Shown here piece after piece: positions 47,825-57,949 of a stretch of DNA of 64,000 nt (the first letter of the stretch is position 1; each line of letters begins with the position of its first letter). Position numbers and translations under genes: made by a program. The notes under the pieces were generated by a model. It ran no database searches, was not told the origin of the DNA, and saw nothing but the letters and a program-made list of their open reading frames with translations. The stretch lies in the NCBI GenBank assembly GCA_951217055.1, contig OX578286.1:28650720-28714719 (forward strand). The letters run 5' to 3'. Origin of the DNA: Gerris lacustris. Its lineage: Eukaryota; Arthropoda; Insecta; Hemiptera; Gerridae.

Positions 47825-48670
47825 CTATAACTATTTAGTTTCTTATCTTATAACCTATTCTTTGAAATGAAAAACATTCTTTGCCTGATTATATTTTGAG
47901 TATAAATAAATATAATTCTATTTTACTTTAAATCAAATTATAATTATCATTAACTACGGGAGAAATACAGAGAAAAATAGACCCCAGCACCTTGACTTGA
48001 ACCACGGGGCTTCTATATATCTGTTACAGGCCCTCTTGCCAACTGATCTATACTGGAGAATGATTTTTCTCTGTCGTTACCGATACTAAGTCCCGAATCC
48101 AAGCTTTCAATCTTTTCTACAAGTCTAGCAAGCCAAATATTCACGGCAATAGAACTAGACCGACGCTTATAATAATTATAAAGTACTCAATTAGTACCTG
48201 TACCTAGTATAATCAATTAGAAATTCAAATTTTTAAGTTTTAAGTAGTATTCATACTACAGAAAGATTAAATTTTACTTTAAATCAAATTATAATTATCA
48301 TTAACTACGTGATACATACAGAGAAAAATCCCGGTACTGGGGTCAATTTGAGTACAAGTATAATTCTATAACCGTAAACAGCTGTAGTTTCTTTCCTTAT
48401 AAACTATTCTTCGATAAGAAACAATTCTTTGCCTAACTATATTTTAATTACAAGTATAATTCTACTATCGTAAATAGCTGTAGTTTCTTACTTTATAAAC
48501 TATTAATTGATAAGAAACAGTTCTTTGCCTAATTATATTTTGTGTACAAGTATAATTCTATTATCGTAAATAGCTGTAGTTTCTTTCCTTATAAACTATT
48601 CTTCGATAAGAAACAATTCTTTGCCTAATTATATTTTGAGTACAAGTATAATTCTATTATCGTAAATAGC
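47825..48670. repeat. About 97-bp tandem array interrupted by SINEs
   Basis: Units with 'caagtataattctattatcg', 'taaatagctgtagtttctt' and 'ttctttgcctaattatattt' at about 47825-47935, 48346-48440, 48441-48540, 48541-48635 and a partial last. The block 47936-48345 between unit 1 and unit 2 is SINE sequence. Confidence 0.88.
47936..48345 (-). mobile_element. Two tRNA-derived SINE copies (antisense)
   Basis: First copy, about 47936-48085: complement of a tRNA-like head (A-box 'tagatcagttggcaagagg', B-box 'ggttcaagtc') plus the body 'taatgataattataattt'. Second, about 48241-48345: the SINE tail 'gtagtattcatactac' and body, cut in the B-box region. Same family as 18.3 and 12.57 kb. Confidence 0.78.
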
Positions 48671-49092
48671 TGAAAAGTTGTTGGGATCTCGCCCAACTAG
48701 TTAAGGCTTGGGGATATTGTTAAACAATTTCCACTTCGGAAAGTTTATGGAACCTCTCTAGGGTTTTCTGTCAAAACAGATAAGGGTTTGGCTGTCATCA
48801 GTCTAAACTATCTATTTCTACATCGGTTAGTGTAAACAGGGCCATTGTTTACATTTCCTGCTCTGTGTGTAAGTGGAGAATGCAAAACCACAGGATTGGT
48901 TGAGTTTGTCCGCATCTTCTGGTTTTGGGAGTTACCTCGGTAATACCTGTCAGATGTCAGAGTTAACATGCCTTACCTTAATAGAAATTACTGGAATATC
49001 ATGATGCATAGCTCAAATGTTCCCACATTGTTTTCTTGTTAATTATAATTTAATTCGATTTTAGTTGACTTATAAACTTAAGATTTTTAAAT
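48671..49092. other. Unassigned, relatively unique stretch
   Basis: Less AT-rich, no match in the window, no open frame. Could be a single-copy intergenic segment. Confidence 0.45.
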
Positions 49093-49655
49093 ACAGTAGA
49101 GCTTCATTATAACGGACTCTAATATAACGAAAGTAGCTACAGATGACAGACTACAGAAGACAGACAACAGGCGACAGACTGTAGAGGACAGACTACAGAC
49201 GACAGGCTACAGCCAACAGACTACAGACGACAGACTATAGAGGACAGACTACAGACGACAGGCTACAGAGGACAGACTACTGACAACAGACTACTGACGA
49301 CAGACTACAGAGGACAGACTACAGCCAACAGACTACAGAGGACAAACTACTGAGGACAGACTACAGAGGACAGACTACAGACGACAGGCTACAGAGGACA
49401 GACTACAGAGGACTGGCTACAGAGGACAGACTACAGAGGACAGACTACAGAGGACAGACTACAGACAACAGACTACAGACAACAGACTACAGACAACAGA
49501 CTACAGACAACAGACTACAGACAACAGACTACAAACTACTGAGGGCAGACTACAGACGACAGACTACAGACGACAGGCTACAGAGGACAGACTACAGAGG
49601 ACAGACTACAGACGACAGGCAACAGAAGTCAGACTATTGATGACAGACTACCTCA
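49093..49655. repeat. 14-bp minisatellite beside a pogo-like terminus
   Basis: 49094-49135 reads 'tacagtagagcttcattata' and 'acggactctaatataacg', a pogo/Tigger-type end (CAGTAGA.CTTC.TTATAACGG). From about 49133 there are some 37 units of actacagaggacag with variants (gacgaca, caacaga). The partner terminus is not seen. Confidence 0.85.
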
Positions 49656-49688
49656 TATTTTTATTACTGTTATATCTTAGTCATTATG

Positions 49689-49859
49689 ACTAGAGAGGTT
49701 AATAAAAAGTAACACAATAATATTGTCACCACAATATTTTATTTATACGCGTTTCTACATTTTTATCATCTTCAGTGTTTTTTTTTTTTTTTTTTACAAA
49801 ATTTCGGTGGCAAATTTGTGGTGATAATATTGTTGTTACTTTTTGTTAACCTCTCTAGT
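49689..49859. mobile_element. Short MITE, about 45-bp inverted ends
   Basis: Ends 'actagagaggtta' and 'taacctctctagt'; arms continue through 'aaaaagtaacacaataat' and 'attgttgttactttttg'. 171 bp, T18 run in the loop, no coding. Superfamily not assigned. Confidence 0.82.
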
Positions 49860-49862
49860 AAT

Positions 49863-50280
49863 ATTATCAAGTGGTACCATAAAATCTCAGTTAATACAAC
49901 CAATAATTTGTTATATATCTTTGTACATAGAGGCTAAACCCGGTCTGATTTGTAATAAATCAAAAAATTGTGACTATAAACTTGTGTGATTTATTTCTTT
50001 AAGCAAGTCATATATTAACGATTCATCACGTTTTACTGTCGCAAAATCTCTTGTTTCCCCCTTTTTACTGGTCTTATATTACTTTGCTTTGTAAGTTTCA
50101 TCGCACACCTATTACCCCAAATTTGAACCACTTCCTTTCTTTCAATCTTCCCCAAATTTTGCACATGGAAACAATTTAGGTGAAGAACACAGAAACCAAA
50201 AAAAAAAAATAATAAAAAAAAATAATAATAATAAAAAATAAACGGGTCTTATATTACTTGGCTTTGTAAGTTTCAAGAAT
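49863..50280. other. Unassigned stretch
   Basis: 'acgggtcttatattacttgg' near 50242 repeats 50070 ('ctggtcttatattacttt'). Nothing else. Confidence 0.5.
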
Positions 50281-50520
50281 GGGGCCAGGGTGGCTCAGAG
50301 ACTAGAGCGCTTGCCGTGCATTAACGCAAGTTAAGCAGCATCAAGCCGGGTCAGAAGGTGACCGCAGTTCTGGGTTCGATTCCCGGACCAGGCCCCCCTC
50401 TCAATGTCCACCCAGAATTGTTTAAACAAATGGGAAGCTCCTCAAAAGAGTGGCACCACAAGGTTTCGGCCTGGAAACCATGATGATGACACTCATGATG
50501 ATGATGATGACACTCCTGGT
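50281..50520 (+). mobile_element. SINE with chimeric tRNA / 5S rRNA-like head
   Basis: The outer parts fold like a tRNA: acceptor ggggcc/ggccc(c), D-arm gctc/gagc with A-box 'gtggctcagagactagagcg', anticodon-type stem cttgc/gcaag, and T-arm ctggg-ttcgatt-cccgg with B-box ggttcgattcc. Between anticodon arm and T-arm lies 'aagttaagcagcatcaagcc' then 'gggtcag...ggtgaccgc', closely resembling the box A to box C internal promoter of 5S rRNA genes. A body ending 'cctggaaaccatgatgatg' with (ATG)n follows. Both RNA polymerase III promoter types are thus combined. The A-B box distance is too long for a functional tRNA. Confidence 0.72.
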
Positions 50521-51299
50521 TGAATAACAACCAGGACACAAAATTCATCAATTTAACAATAAAATACAAAAACGCATTTATTCAATTTAGTACCCGGTTA
50601 TAAAAAAATCCAATTTGCCATTATCAGTAAATTTAAAATCATATCCAATTCTCCTGTATTCTCTAAATCTGTTAACCCGTAAAAGATTTTCGTAAAATCT
50701 TCTTAAGTTTTAAAATAAATATGGAAACGTGGACAAATATTAAAAAAGTACAAAACTTTTTAAACGTTTTTACATCCTGTAAGAATACTGGATATAACTA
50801 CAGGAACTTTACCGAAAAGAAAAATCCGGTAAAATAAAAAGCTTCCTTTTGTATTTAAAAGAAAAGAAGTTGTGTTGTTAACCTAGTTATAGTTCTGAAG
50901 TTAAGATAACTGGACGCTTTGTCTTAATGGACTTGATTTTATTTTATACCTGAGATCTGGTTTTTATTTGAGTTGGATATTGTCCAGAAGTTGAAAGAAA
51001 GAGAGAGAACTTAGAGATAAGCCAGGTTAGTTGTTACAGAGAACAATCTCACACAAAGAGAACGGAAAAAAATAAAGAAAAAAATGTTTTATCGAAGTTA
51101 CTTGCTTCAATAGATATATTTAGAGGAACTTAACTAATTCTATTGTAACAAAACTATTGAACTTACTAACTCTATTCTAAATAAGCTAATGAACTTACTA
51201 ATTCTATATTAATAAAACTATTGAACTTACTAACTTTATTGTAAATAGCATAATTAACTTACTAATTCTATAGTAAATAAACACTTCAAGACTAAAATT
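50521..51299. repeat. Unassigned stretch with a degenerate tandem at 51125-51290
   Basis: About four 40-46-bp units of 'ttgaacttactaactctatt' type at the right end; the rest is unrecognised AT-rich DNA. Confidence 0.6.
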
Positions 51300-51665
51300 G
51301 ATTAGTTCCCTAGGGGTGCTTTTTTTACTTTAGCACCCCCTTGGTTTTAAACAATAGTCTGTCCTACAAAAGTTTCAAAGGTTTGTGGGAATTGTCTCCC
51401 CCAAGAAATTGAGACTCCTGGAGCAGTTTTATATTTAATATTCTTTTACCTTAATAGTTGATTAGACTAAGGGATAATATGATCACAATTTTATACACAA
51501 GTGTGATTTTCCTTTGTCCCAAGGTACATTGGAATAAATATCCCTTCGTCTTAATAGTAATTTAGACTAAAGTAATATATTATGATACTCTGTATAATGT
51601 TCCTTTGTCTAAATAACTATTAACTCAAAGGGATATAGGGGGGTGCTAAAGCAAAACAAGTAAGG
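51300..51665. repeat. Family G copy with inverted 'ggggtgctaaag' blocks
   Basis: 51314-51343 is a small palindrome (ggggtgct / agcacccc). 'gggggtgctaaagcaaaa' near 51639 pairs with 'tttactttagcaccccc'. In between: 'agtgtgattttcctttgtcc' and 'tttgtctaaataactatta' of family G. Confidence 0.7.
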
Positions 51666-52089
51666 CGCGCTCACCTAAGTACGTGAGGCGATAATCACTG
51701 GTTTCTGTACAATTAAGTTCAAATTATAAGTGTAAAATTTTTATAGTTGCATATTCTTTTTCTACACTTCAATACCTTTAAATTGATGTATAACATGTCA
51801 TGGTGACTACAATTTTTTTTAGTCGCCCTTCATATTGGCCACCATCTTGAAAATATTAAGTGTGAAAACTCCAAAAAGTGCACAGTTGTCTCAAATGCCG
51901 AGATGCACCTGTGTACCGAATTTCATGTTCTCTGTTGTTTTGATGTCTATTGTAGTTTATGAATTGAAACAATAAACGGACAGACAGACAGAGCTGTTAT
52001 ACAAGGTTTCTTTTTTTACTTCGTACAGAAACCTAAAAGTATCTTCACTAATTGATGACCGACTAAAATGATAGTTTTTAATTTCAAGT
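51666..52089. other. Unassigned, likely repeat 3' part
   Basis: 'aaacggacagacagacagag' followed by 'acttcgtacagaaacctaaa' looks like the right part of yet another family with a (GACA)n tract; only one copy in the window. Confidence 0.45.
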
Positions 52090-52605
52090 TTTATAAATAG
52101 TCTGCCATTTAGTGTGGCACATAGCTTCCTAGCCTCCTATTTAGTATACTTTAATGATTTTATGCTTTTACAACCTGTTTTTGTCCAATTTATTTAATTT
52201 TCCCCCGTTTATAAAATCGGTCAAAATTGTTTTCATTTATTACAAGTATTAAAGAAACATTTAAAGAGCTCATGAGATAAATAATTTTGAAGCTATAGGT
52301 GTAAATAAATGTATGTTTGTGGAAATGTGGAAGAGAAACAATTAGGTGCAGAAGGTTGAAACTTATTTGGGACCAACAATGGGGGAATTATGACCTATCA
52401 TACAAATTTCATTAAAATTGGACTAGTAGTTTTTATGATATGTTGGTTCGCAAAAATTGAGCGACAGACACACGGAACCAGATATGTTCCCTTATATCTG
52501 AAACGGATGTCTGTCTTGGAATTTTTGAAATCGGAGACAAAATATTTTCGTTCTTCAGAACGATCACATAGCTTCCGTTACCTTCGGTAAGCTCGGAAGC
52601 AAAAG
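52090..52605 (+). repeat. Family F repeat, best full-length copy
   Basis: Uninterrupted copy of about 510 bp. The left end 'gccatttagtgtggca' is a decayed hairpin (intact as tgcca-n7-tggca at 56040-56056). The right end is gcttcc-gttacc-ttc-ggtaagctc-ggaagc at 52571-52600. The 12-mer cacatagcttcc occurs at both ends (52118-52129 and 52565-52576). The middle has 'gaaacttatttgggaccaac' and '(c)gcaaaaattgagcgacag'. No conserved frame; family type unknown. Confidence 0.87.
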
Positions 52606-52631
52606 CATTTGACATTTTTAATTTTTGTACT

Positions 52632-52682
52632 TTTGAGATTACCGAAGGTAACAGAAGCTATGTGATCGTTCTGAAGTTCCTA
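52632..52682 (-). repeat. Family F right-end fragment (antisense)
   Basis: 'gattaccgaaggtaacag', 'aagctatgtgatcgttctg': the terminal hairpin region inverted relative to the adjoining copy. Confidence 0.8.
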
Positions 52683-52693
52683 ATTCGTTTTTA

Positions 52694-52805
52694 AGCAGTT
52701 CAGACCTAAATTCAATTGATTTCTTTGCCTGGGATTGGTTAGAACAAAGAGTGCACGTGGAAGGCAGATTGAAGGAGTTGATAAACTTCGAAGAGGATTC
52801 TTCGT
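52694..52805 (+). pseudogene. Tc1/mariner-type transposase fragment
   Basis: An in-frame stretch translates as SSDLNSIDFFAWDWLEQRV..., the signature around the third catalytic acidic residue of Tc1/mariner transposases (SPDLNPxDYxxWxxLE). The D is kept. About 37 codons remain; both sides run into unrelated sequence. The same transposase is represented at 60.14-60.26 kb, where the D motif is damaged. Confidence 0.8.
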
Positions 52806-52833
52806 GGCCCACCCTGCATATATATACATAAAT

Positions 52834-52856
52834 GTAAGTAAGTAAGTAAGTAAGTA
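52834..52856. repeat. (TAAG)n microsatellite
   Basis: Five to six units of gtaa, followed by a block with 'ccatttattgacat' that may be an antisense LINE 3' UTR. Confidence 0.9.
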
Positions 52857-53099
52857 ATCCATTTATTGACATAGTTTTTCTTACATGCATAGTACATATT
52901 TTAAATTACACTATAAAAAACGAGAAAAAACATTTGTCAATTCAGCCTACGGCTGTGGAGATTTTAGAGTTCCTCTTTTTCCAATTTACATTCAGGTAGT
53001 TTGATAGTTGTCATTCATACACACATCTATCACACATTTTATAATTTCTTTTCAATTTACATAACACATTTAATTTGTTTATTATTTTTATTTCCATTT

Positions 53100-53652
53100 A
53101 ATATTTCATTTTATTTGTTTATTCAACTTTATTATTATTATTATTATTTTATTTATTTACTAATTTTTTTTTTTTATTTTTTTTTTTTATTTGTTTGTCA
53201 GGTTTTCAGGCTCTTGTTATTATTCAGGTTGTAACCAATCATTTAAGTACACTTCCTCCATTCTTTTCCACTCTTGCCTTTCCCATGCCACACGCTTCCA
53301 AGTTTCTTCACCGCAGCATAACTTCATTTCGTGGTCCCATTTTCTTTTCGGTCTTCCTTTTCTCCTGGTGCATTCCCTGGGACACCAATCTAGGATACTT
53401 CTTGACCACCTCCCGTCTGACGTTCTGACTAGATGTCCAGCCCATCTCCATTTTCTACTGATGATTGTCCTACCTATATCCTCCATGCCAGTTTGTTCTC
53501 TAATCCATCTATTCGATCTCCTCTCTTTCCTCCTTATTCGCAACATACTTCTCTCCATTCTTCTCGCAGCAACTCTCATACGCTCTATATTTCTATTTGT
53601 CAGGCCAGTAATGTTATATGGATGCGAAACGTGGAGCCTGACAAATACATAA
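53100..53652 (-). pseudogene. LINE reverse-transcriptase C-terminus with a 5' inversion
   Basis: Minus strand 53579-53220 encodes the conserved C-terminal region of insect LINEs of the 'endonuclease-reverse transcriptase' type: RMERSMLRIRRKERRSNRWI, KWRWAGHLVRTSDGRW, CTRRKGRPKRKW, WKRVAWERQEWKRMEE, then a stop and an A-rich tail (T-runs at 53138-53190 on plus). The piece that should precede it, RPVMLYGCETWSLTN, lies immediately beside it on the opposite strand (53602-53647). The 12-mer gcctgacaaata occurs once in each orientation (53636-53647, and inverted at 53594-53605). This is the twin-priming type of 5' inversion. Inactive copy. Confidence 0.88.
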
Positions 53653-54348
53653 ATGTATATGATAATAATAAGTTTTGAAGATAAACTTTAAAAAAGGTCA
53701 CTTGAATTATCTATAATTTAAATTAAAAGTTTTAATCTATATATTTGTACATATTCTATCTATATATTTGTACATATTCTATCTATATATTTGTATAATG
53801 CAGAAAACTAAATGAATAAAACATACAATTTGTTTAGCAATCTCTGATTTACCCAGAATTTAATCCAATTAAGGGTAGAGCGTCATGACTCCCGCTCTTA
53901 AACAACTTAAATAGATTAAATTAATTGTATATAGATAGATAAACTTTATTTTATAAAGTTAATTGCTAGGCTTTTTTTTAAAAAAAGTTTTTATATCAAT
54001 ACCATGATGTTCAACATTCCCAAAAGGGGATGGAGCCATAATAATTATTGTATTTACTTTTATGCCAACTGTAACTAATTCTGTAAATCTATTTATATAT
54101 TAGTATTAAGGGCTCACGATCTTTAGTTTAATGTGCTAAACTGTATTGTCAGTTTAGTTGATTTAAGAATCCTCTATTTTTAAAAAATAACAAGTTATAT
54201 TCGTTTAAAATTTGATGACCCCAGATTAATTACACCCGTCTGCAGTCTTTTGATTCTGCTAAATTGATACTATACTTCTTGTAAAAAAAAAAAAAAAAAA
54301 TCGGGTACGGGGTACCTCGGAACTTTTCCTCACTTCAGAAGCCACTAA
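53653..54348. other. Unassigned stretch with a 25-bp triplication
   Basis: 'atctatatatttgtacatat' recurs at about 53735, 53760 and 53785. Otherwise nothing recognised; an A-run precedes the 5S-like block. Confidence 0.55.
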
Positions 54349-54421
54349 AGGGGCCTCTCCTCCTGGCTTCGCAGCAGGAGGAAGCAGCATTGGACGTGGT
54401 CAGTACTTGGATGGGTGACCG
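54349..54421 (+). ncRNA. 5S rRNA-like fragment (pseudogene or SINE3 part)
   Basis: 54382-54421 ('aagcagcattggacgtgg', 'tcagtacttggatgggtgac') matches the internal control region of eukaryotic 5S rRNA (box A, intermediate element, box C). The expected 5' part is replaced by sequence with a cctcctg/caggagg hairpin, and the 3' part stops at 'gttctgaac'. So it is not a working 5S gene. Confidence 0.75.
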
Positions 54422-55715
54422 TTCTGAACTAACTGATTTATTATCATTCTTAATAAAGTAACCTTATTTTTAATACCTATATTTAATTTAATTATTTGAA
54501 GTTTGGCGGTATTTTAACGGATGTAAACAAACTTTGACGTCATCAAAATTATCCCACTAATAAATAATTATATTCGCTTATAACTTTTAAACTAATTAAT
54601 GTAATTTCATCGGTTTTTTTTATATTTGTTCCTTAATTTTTTCCGGTTCCAACGGTATGCTATAAGTCAAAAACCTATTTATACATTCGGTATTATTAAC
54701 CGTCAAAGTTTAAAAATTCATAAATTGATAACTTCAAAATGGCGGCCAATATCAAAATCAAATTTTGTGGGCTTGTTTGTCATACATTGAGGTACATTCG
54801 TGCTAAATTTCAACTCGATCAGGACCATTTTTGATTTATTACGATTTTTTTTATTTTTTGCTGACTCAGCAAAATTGGGTTCAAGGTGGCGGAAAAAGTT
54901 GATTTTCCGGGCGGCACTACTACAGATAAGGACTGTTTTTTCTGTCAAGTTTCCACTCTCTAGGTTAAATACCTTAGGCGCTACGATGATAACACACATA
55001 CACACATACATACATACATACATACATACAGACGTCATGCTGAGAACTACTTAGGTGGTCTTAACACCTAAAACGGATAATTCCGTTGAAACCTCGAAAA
55101 AACTTTTTTTGGTGAAAACTAAAAATGAAAAGTAAAAATTGACAGATATAAAAAAACAGGGCCAAAATGAAATTATTTGACAATCATTGGATTATATAGG
55201 TGTAAGAAATAGTAGTCGAGGAAGCTATATGCTACTCTAATTTGCTGACTAATTCATCTTTCCATGTTACGAAAAAAGAAAAAAAACTTTTTTTAAAAAA
55301 TTATTCTCAGAAAAAAATTGAAAATTTATTGGATCGTAAAAAAGGAAGAAAATTCGTTGAACACATAGACAGCAGCTAAACAGACTTTTTTTATTACAGA
55401 ATTTTTAACTCTTTGCATTCCAATTATTTTTCTTCCAGGAATGTTTCTGTTATCTGAACAGTTCTACAGGCAAACAGTTTTGTAAAAAAAAAATAAAAAA
55501 ATCGAAAAAGAAAAAAATCCTATTAGCGGAAGTAAAAACTGAGGGAATTTCTCATTTTTAACAATCCACGCATACATATGTACACACTATGTTATATTTG
55601 ATTTCCTCTCGTCAATTCTCTGCAAATCTCCGTTAGGGCTTTCATTTTATTCCTAAACCATGCAATTCAATTTTTGGTTGAAAGCGTTTGTTGAATGGCC
55701 TCTATATCTATAGGC

Positions 55716-55718
<3 letters not shown>
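54422..55718. other. Unassigned repeat-like DNA with (ACAT)n
   Basis: 54530-55080 has features of a non-autonomous repeat ('cataaattgataacttc', 'aaaatggcggccaat', (ACAT)n at about 55003-55030, 'cagacgtcatgctgagaac') but only one copy in the window. 55208-55255 is a family F left-end relic. Both strands are open over 54718-55054, arguing against coding. Confidence 0.5.
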
Positions 55719-55798
<80 letters not shown>

Positions 55799-55801
55799 TA
55801 T
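55719..55801. repeat. (TA)n microsatellite
   Basis: About 80 bp of pure TA. Confidence 0.97.
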
Positions 55802-55859
55802 AGCCGATATTGACAATTAGGCATAGATGATCAGACTCCACGGTGAAATCGAAATTGCT

Positions 55860-56015
55860 TTAACACAGACTCAGAGAGGCCGGGTTCGATTCCCCGCCAA
55901 GGAGAAGTTATTTTTATGATAAATTGTTACTTTAATGATAAATTTTGATATAATGTTCAAAAATAAAGAAATATGAGAATGTTTGTCCGAGTTGTTTTGG
56001 ACCAATTAATGTTTT
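55860..56015 (-). repeat. Family I fragment with an intact B-box-like sequence
   Basis: 'cgggttcgattccccgcc' (55881-55898), then 'tgataaattttgatataatg' and 'gtttgtccgagttgttttgg'. The best evidence that family I is tRNA-derived. Confidence 0.65.
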
Positions 56016-56039
56016 AAATAAAATTTAAAAAAAATGGAC

Positions 56040-56096
56040 TGCCAATTAGTGTGGCACATAGCTTCCTCGCATCCTGTATTGTACTTTATTGTTATA
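56040..56096 (+). repeat. Solo family F left end
   Basis: tgccaattagtgtggca (perfect 5-bp-arm hairpin), then 'catagcttcctcgcatcc'. The body is missing. Confidence 0.8.
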
Positions 56097-56149
56097 TTAA
56101 AATTAAAATTATTGTTACATAACTTAATTGTTGTATTGTTTATTGTGTA

Positions 56150-56655
56150 AAAACTATTAATAGTTTTAGCGATCTTTAACACTTCATAGAGGTATCGCTG
56201 TTGGTATTACTAAAAAATTGTATTTGAAAAAAATGTTTGTCTCATTGAATAGATGAAGTTGGATTTTTTTCCCCGACCTAAAATTCCAATTTTAAATATG
56301 ATGTTCACGTTTACGCGAGTGTTGCTCGTGAACGCTTAAACGGAGAACGTTGTCCAACTAACTCGTCCTGGACATTGGTAAAATGAACATGTCTACAAAA
56401 TTTCATCAAAATCGGTCGACATTTACTCAAGTTATCGTCGCACGTTTCATAATTCGCGGACACACAGGCCGACAGACAGACAGACAGACAGACAGATAGA
56501 CAGACAGACAGACACGAGACCAAAAATGTTCTCTGATGTCTGAAACGGACTTCTGTCTTGGAATTTTTAAAATCGGAGGCATAAAAGTTTTTCGTTTTTA
56601 AAAGTGAACACACTGCTTCCTTTACCTTCGGTAAGCTCGGAAGCAATATTAAAAT
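56150..56655 (-). repeat. Family A copy 4 joined to a family F right end
   Basis: 56150-56480 is family A antisense, including its far end ('aatagttttagcgatcttta', 'tatcgctgttggt'). It passes through (ACAG)n into a plus-strand family F right half ('tgatgtctgaaacggact', 'accttcggtaagctcgg'). 56150-56480 is inverted relative to 57480-57905. Confidence 0.78.
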
Positions 56656-56717
56656 TGAAGAGAAAATTGTTATTATGAACAGACAAATGAATAAATAGAG
56701 GTCTGTCTGGAGATCTA

Positions 56718-56985
56718 TAATAGGTTCGCTCCAACCATGCTGTTTACCGTCCGCAGGATGGTCACGGGCATGCGCAATGGATAAAAGCCGTTCCAATCCG
56801 CGCAGGGATCATTTGCGAACCGTTTACTGTTCCGTCTGACAATGCCAAGTACTTGTTTGTATGACATGCGCAGTTATGTAAATCGCCACACATGTCAACA
56901 GGAAGGTTTCCTATGTGTTAGGATTCATTAAATATTTTTAATACGGTGCGAATCATAGTACTAAACCCGTTCCAACCAAAAGTGC
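56718..56985 (-). mobile_element. Family E MITE, partial second copy
   Basis: Starts 'aggttcgctccaacc' and is antisense to 16.02-16.33 kb ('gggcatgcgcaatgga', 'tgtatgacatgcgcagtta', 'caacaggaaggtttcct'). Ends at the internal terminus copy 'aaacccgttccaacc'. Confidence 0.8.
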
Positions 56986-56990
56986 GATAA

Positions 56991-57479
56991 AAACTCGAAA
57001 TGTATCTGATATCAGCTGATAAGAATAAGTGATATTTTCTTACGACATTTAATATTTTTATTTTTAAGTCTGTTTTCTTCATAAATATATACTTAAGTTT
57101 GTAATTAATCTTATTAATTATCTAAAGGCAGTAACGTCGTTAATAAACGTGTAACAGTTCCTAGATAACAGATCCAATAGCAATCTTCTTTGAGTGGGGT
57201 ATCAAATAAATGCTACTGATAAGGATTTGTTGACAACCGTCTGTGGGGACAGAAAGACAAGGAATAGACAACCAATAAGACAAGAACCAGTAACCACGGG
57301 ATCACTTTAGTTCGGATTGAGCTCGCTTGGGAGGATTAGTATAGGGGTGTAGCATAATGAACCACTTTTCAAATCGCATTGCTCCCTCTACCCCTTCCTT
57401 GCTCTGAGCTTTCGACAAACCATCCAAATTTTATAAAAATTAGAAAAAAATGTAATTAAAAAAAATAGGAATTAGGTAA
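56991..57479. other. Unassigned stretch
   Basis: 'gagtggggtatcaaataaat' with 'gctactga' near 57192 matches 2.36 kb; 57410-57440 ('gacaaaccatccaaatttta') is a family F-like word. No gene. Confidence 0.5.
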
Positions 57480-57920
57480 GTAAGTGCTTTTCTTTTGATT
57501 ATTGAAGCGAGCGTAAGCGAGTCTCTTACTTTCAACGAAATATGCATCTTGTCTGTCTGTCTGCCTGTCTGTCTGTCTGCCTGTCTGTCTGTCTGTCAGT
57601 AACGTTAACGCGTGTGACGATAACTTGAGTAAAAGTTGACTGATTTAGTTGAAATTTGCTATACATGTTCCTCTTACTAATACTCAGGCTAAGTTCGTTG
57701 GACAGCGTGATCCGTCCAAGAGTTCGCGCGCAACGCTCGCGTAAACGAGAGGTACAAAAATTAAATTGGAATTTCAGGACGGGAAAAGATTCTATCATCA
57801 TCTAGTCGATGAGACGAACATTTTTTACAAATAACATTTTTTACTAAAACCAACAGCGACACCGCTATGACTTAATAAAGATCGCTAAAACTATTAAAGC
57901 GGACCTAAACGTTTATATTA
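57480..57920 (+). repeat. Family A repeat, copy 5 (longest)
   Basis: From 'gaagcgagcgtaagcgag' through a (GTCT)n tract, 'gacgataacttgagtaaaag', 'caacgctcgcgtaaacg' and 'gatgagacgaac' to 'aagatcgctaaaactatta'. It shows the full extent of the family. Confidence 0.82.
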
Positions 57921-57949
57921 GAGAAAACAACCTTTTTGCCGATATCTTA

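Noticed and set aside
50351..50569. 72-codon minus-strand frame as a gene
   Set aside because: It lies wholly on the SINE and its (ATG)n tail.
53191..53678. Plus-strand frames of 153, 77 and 81 codons
   Set aside because: They are antisense shadows of the LINE C-terminus on the minus strand; only the short RPVMLYGCETW part is genuine plus-strand LINE sequence.
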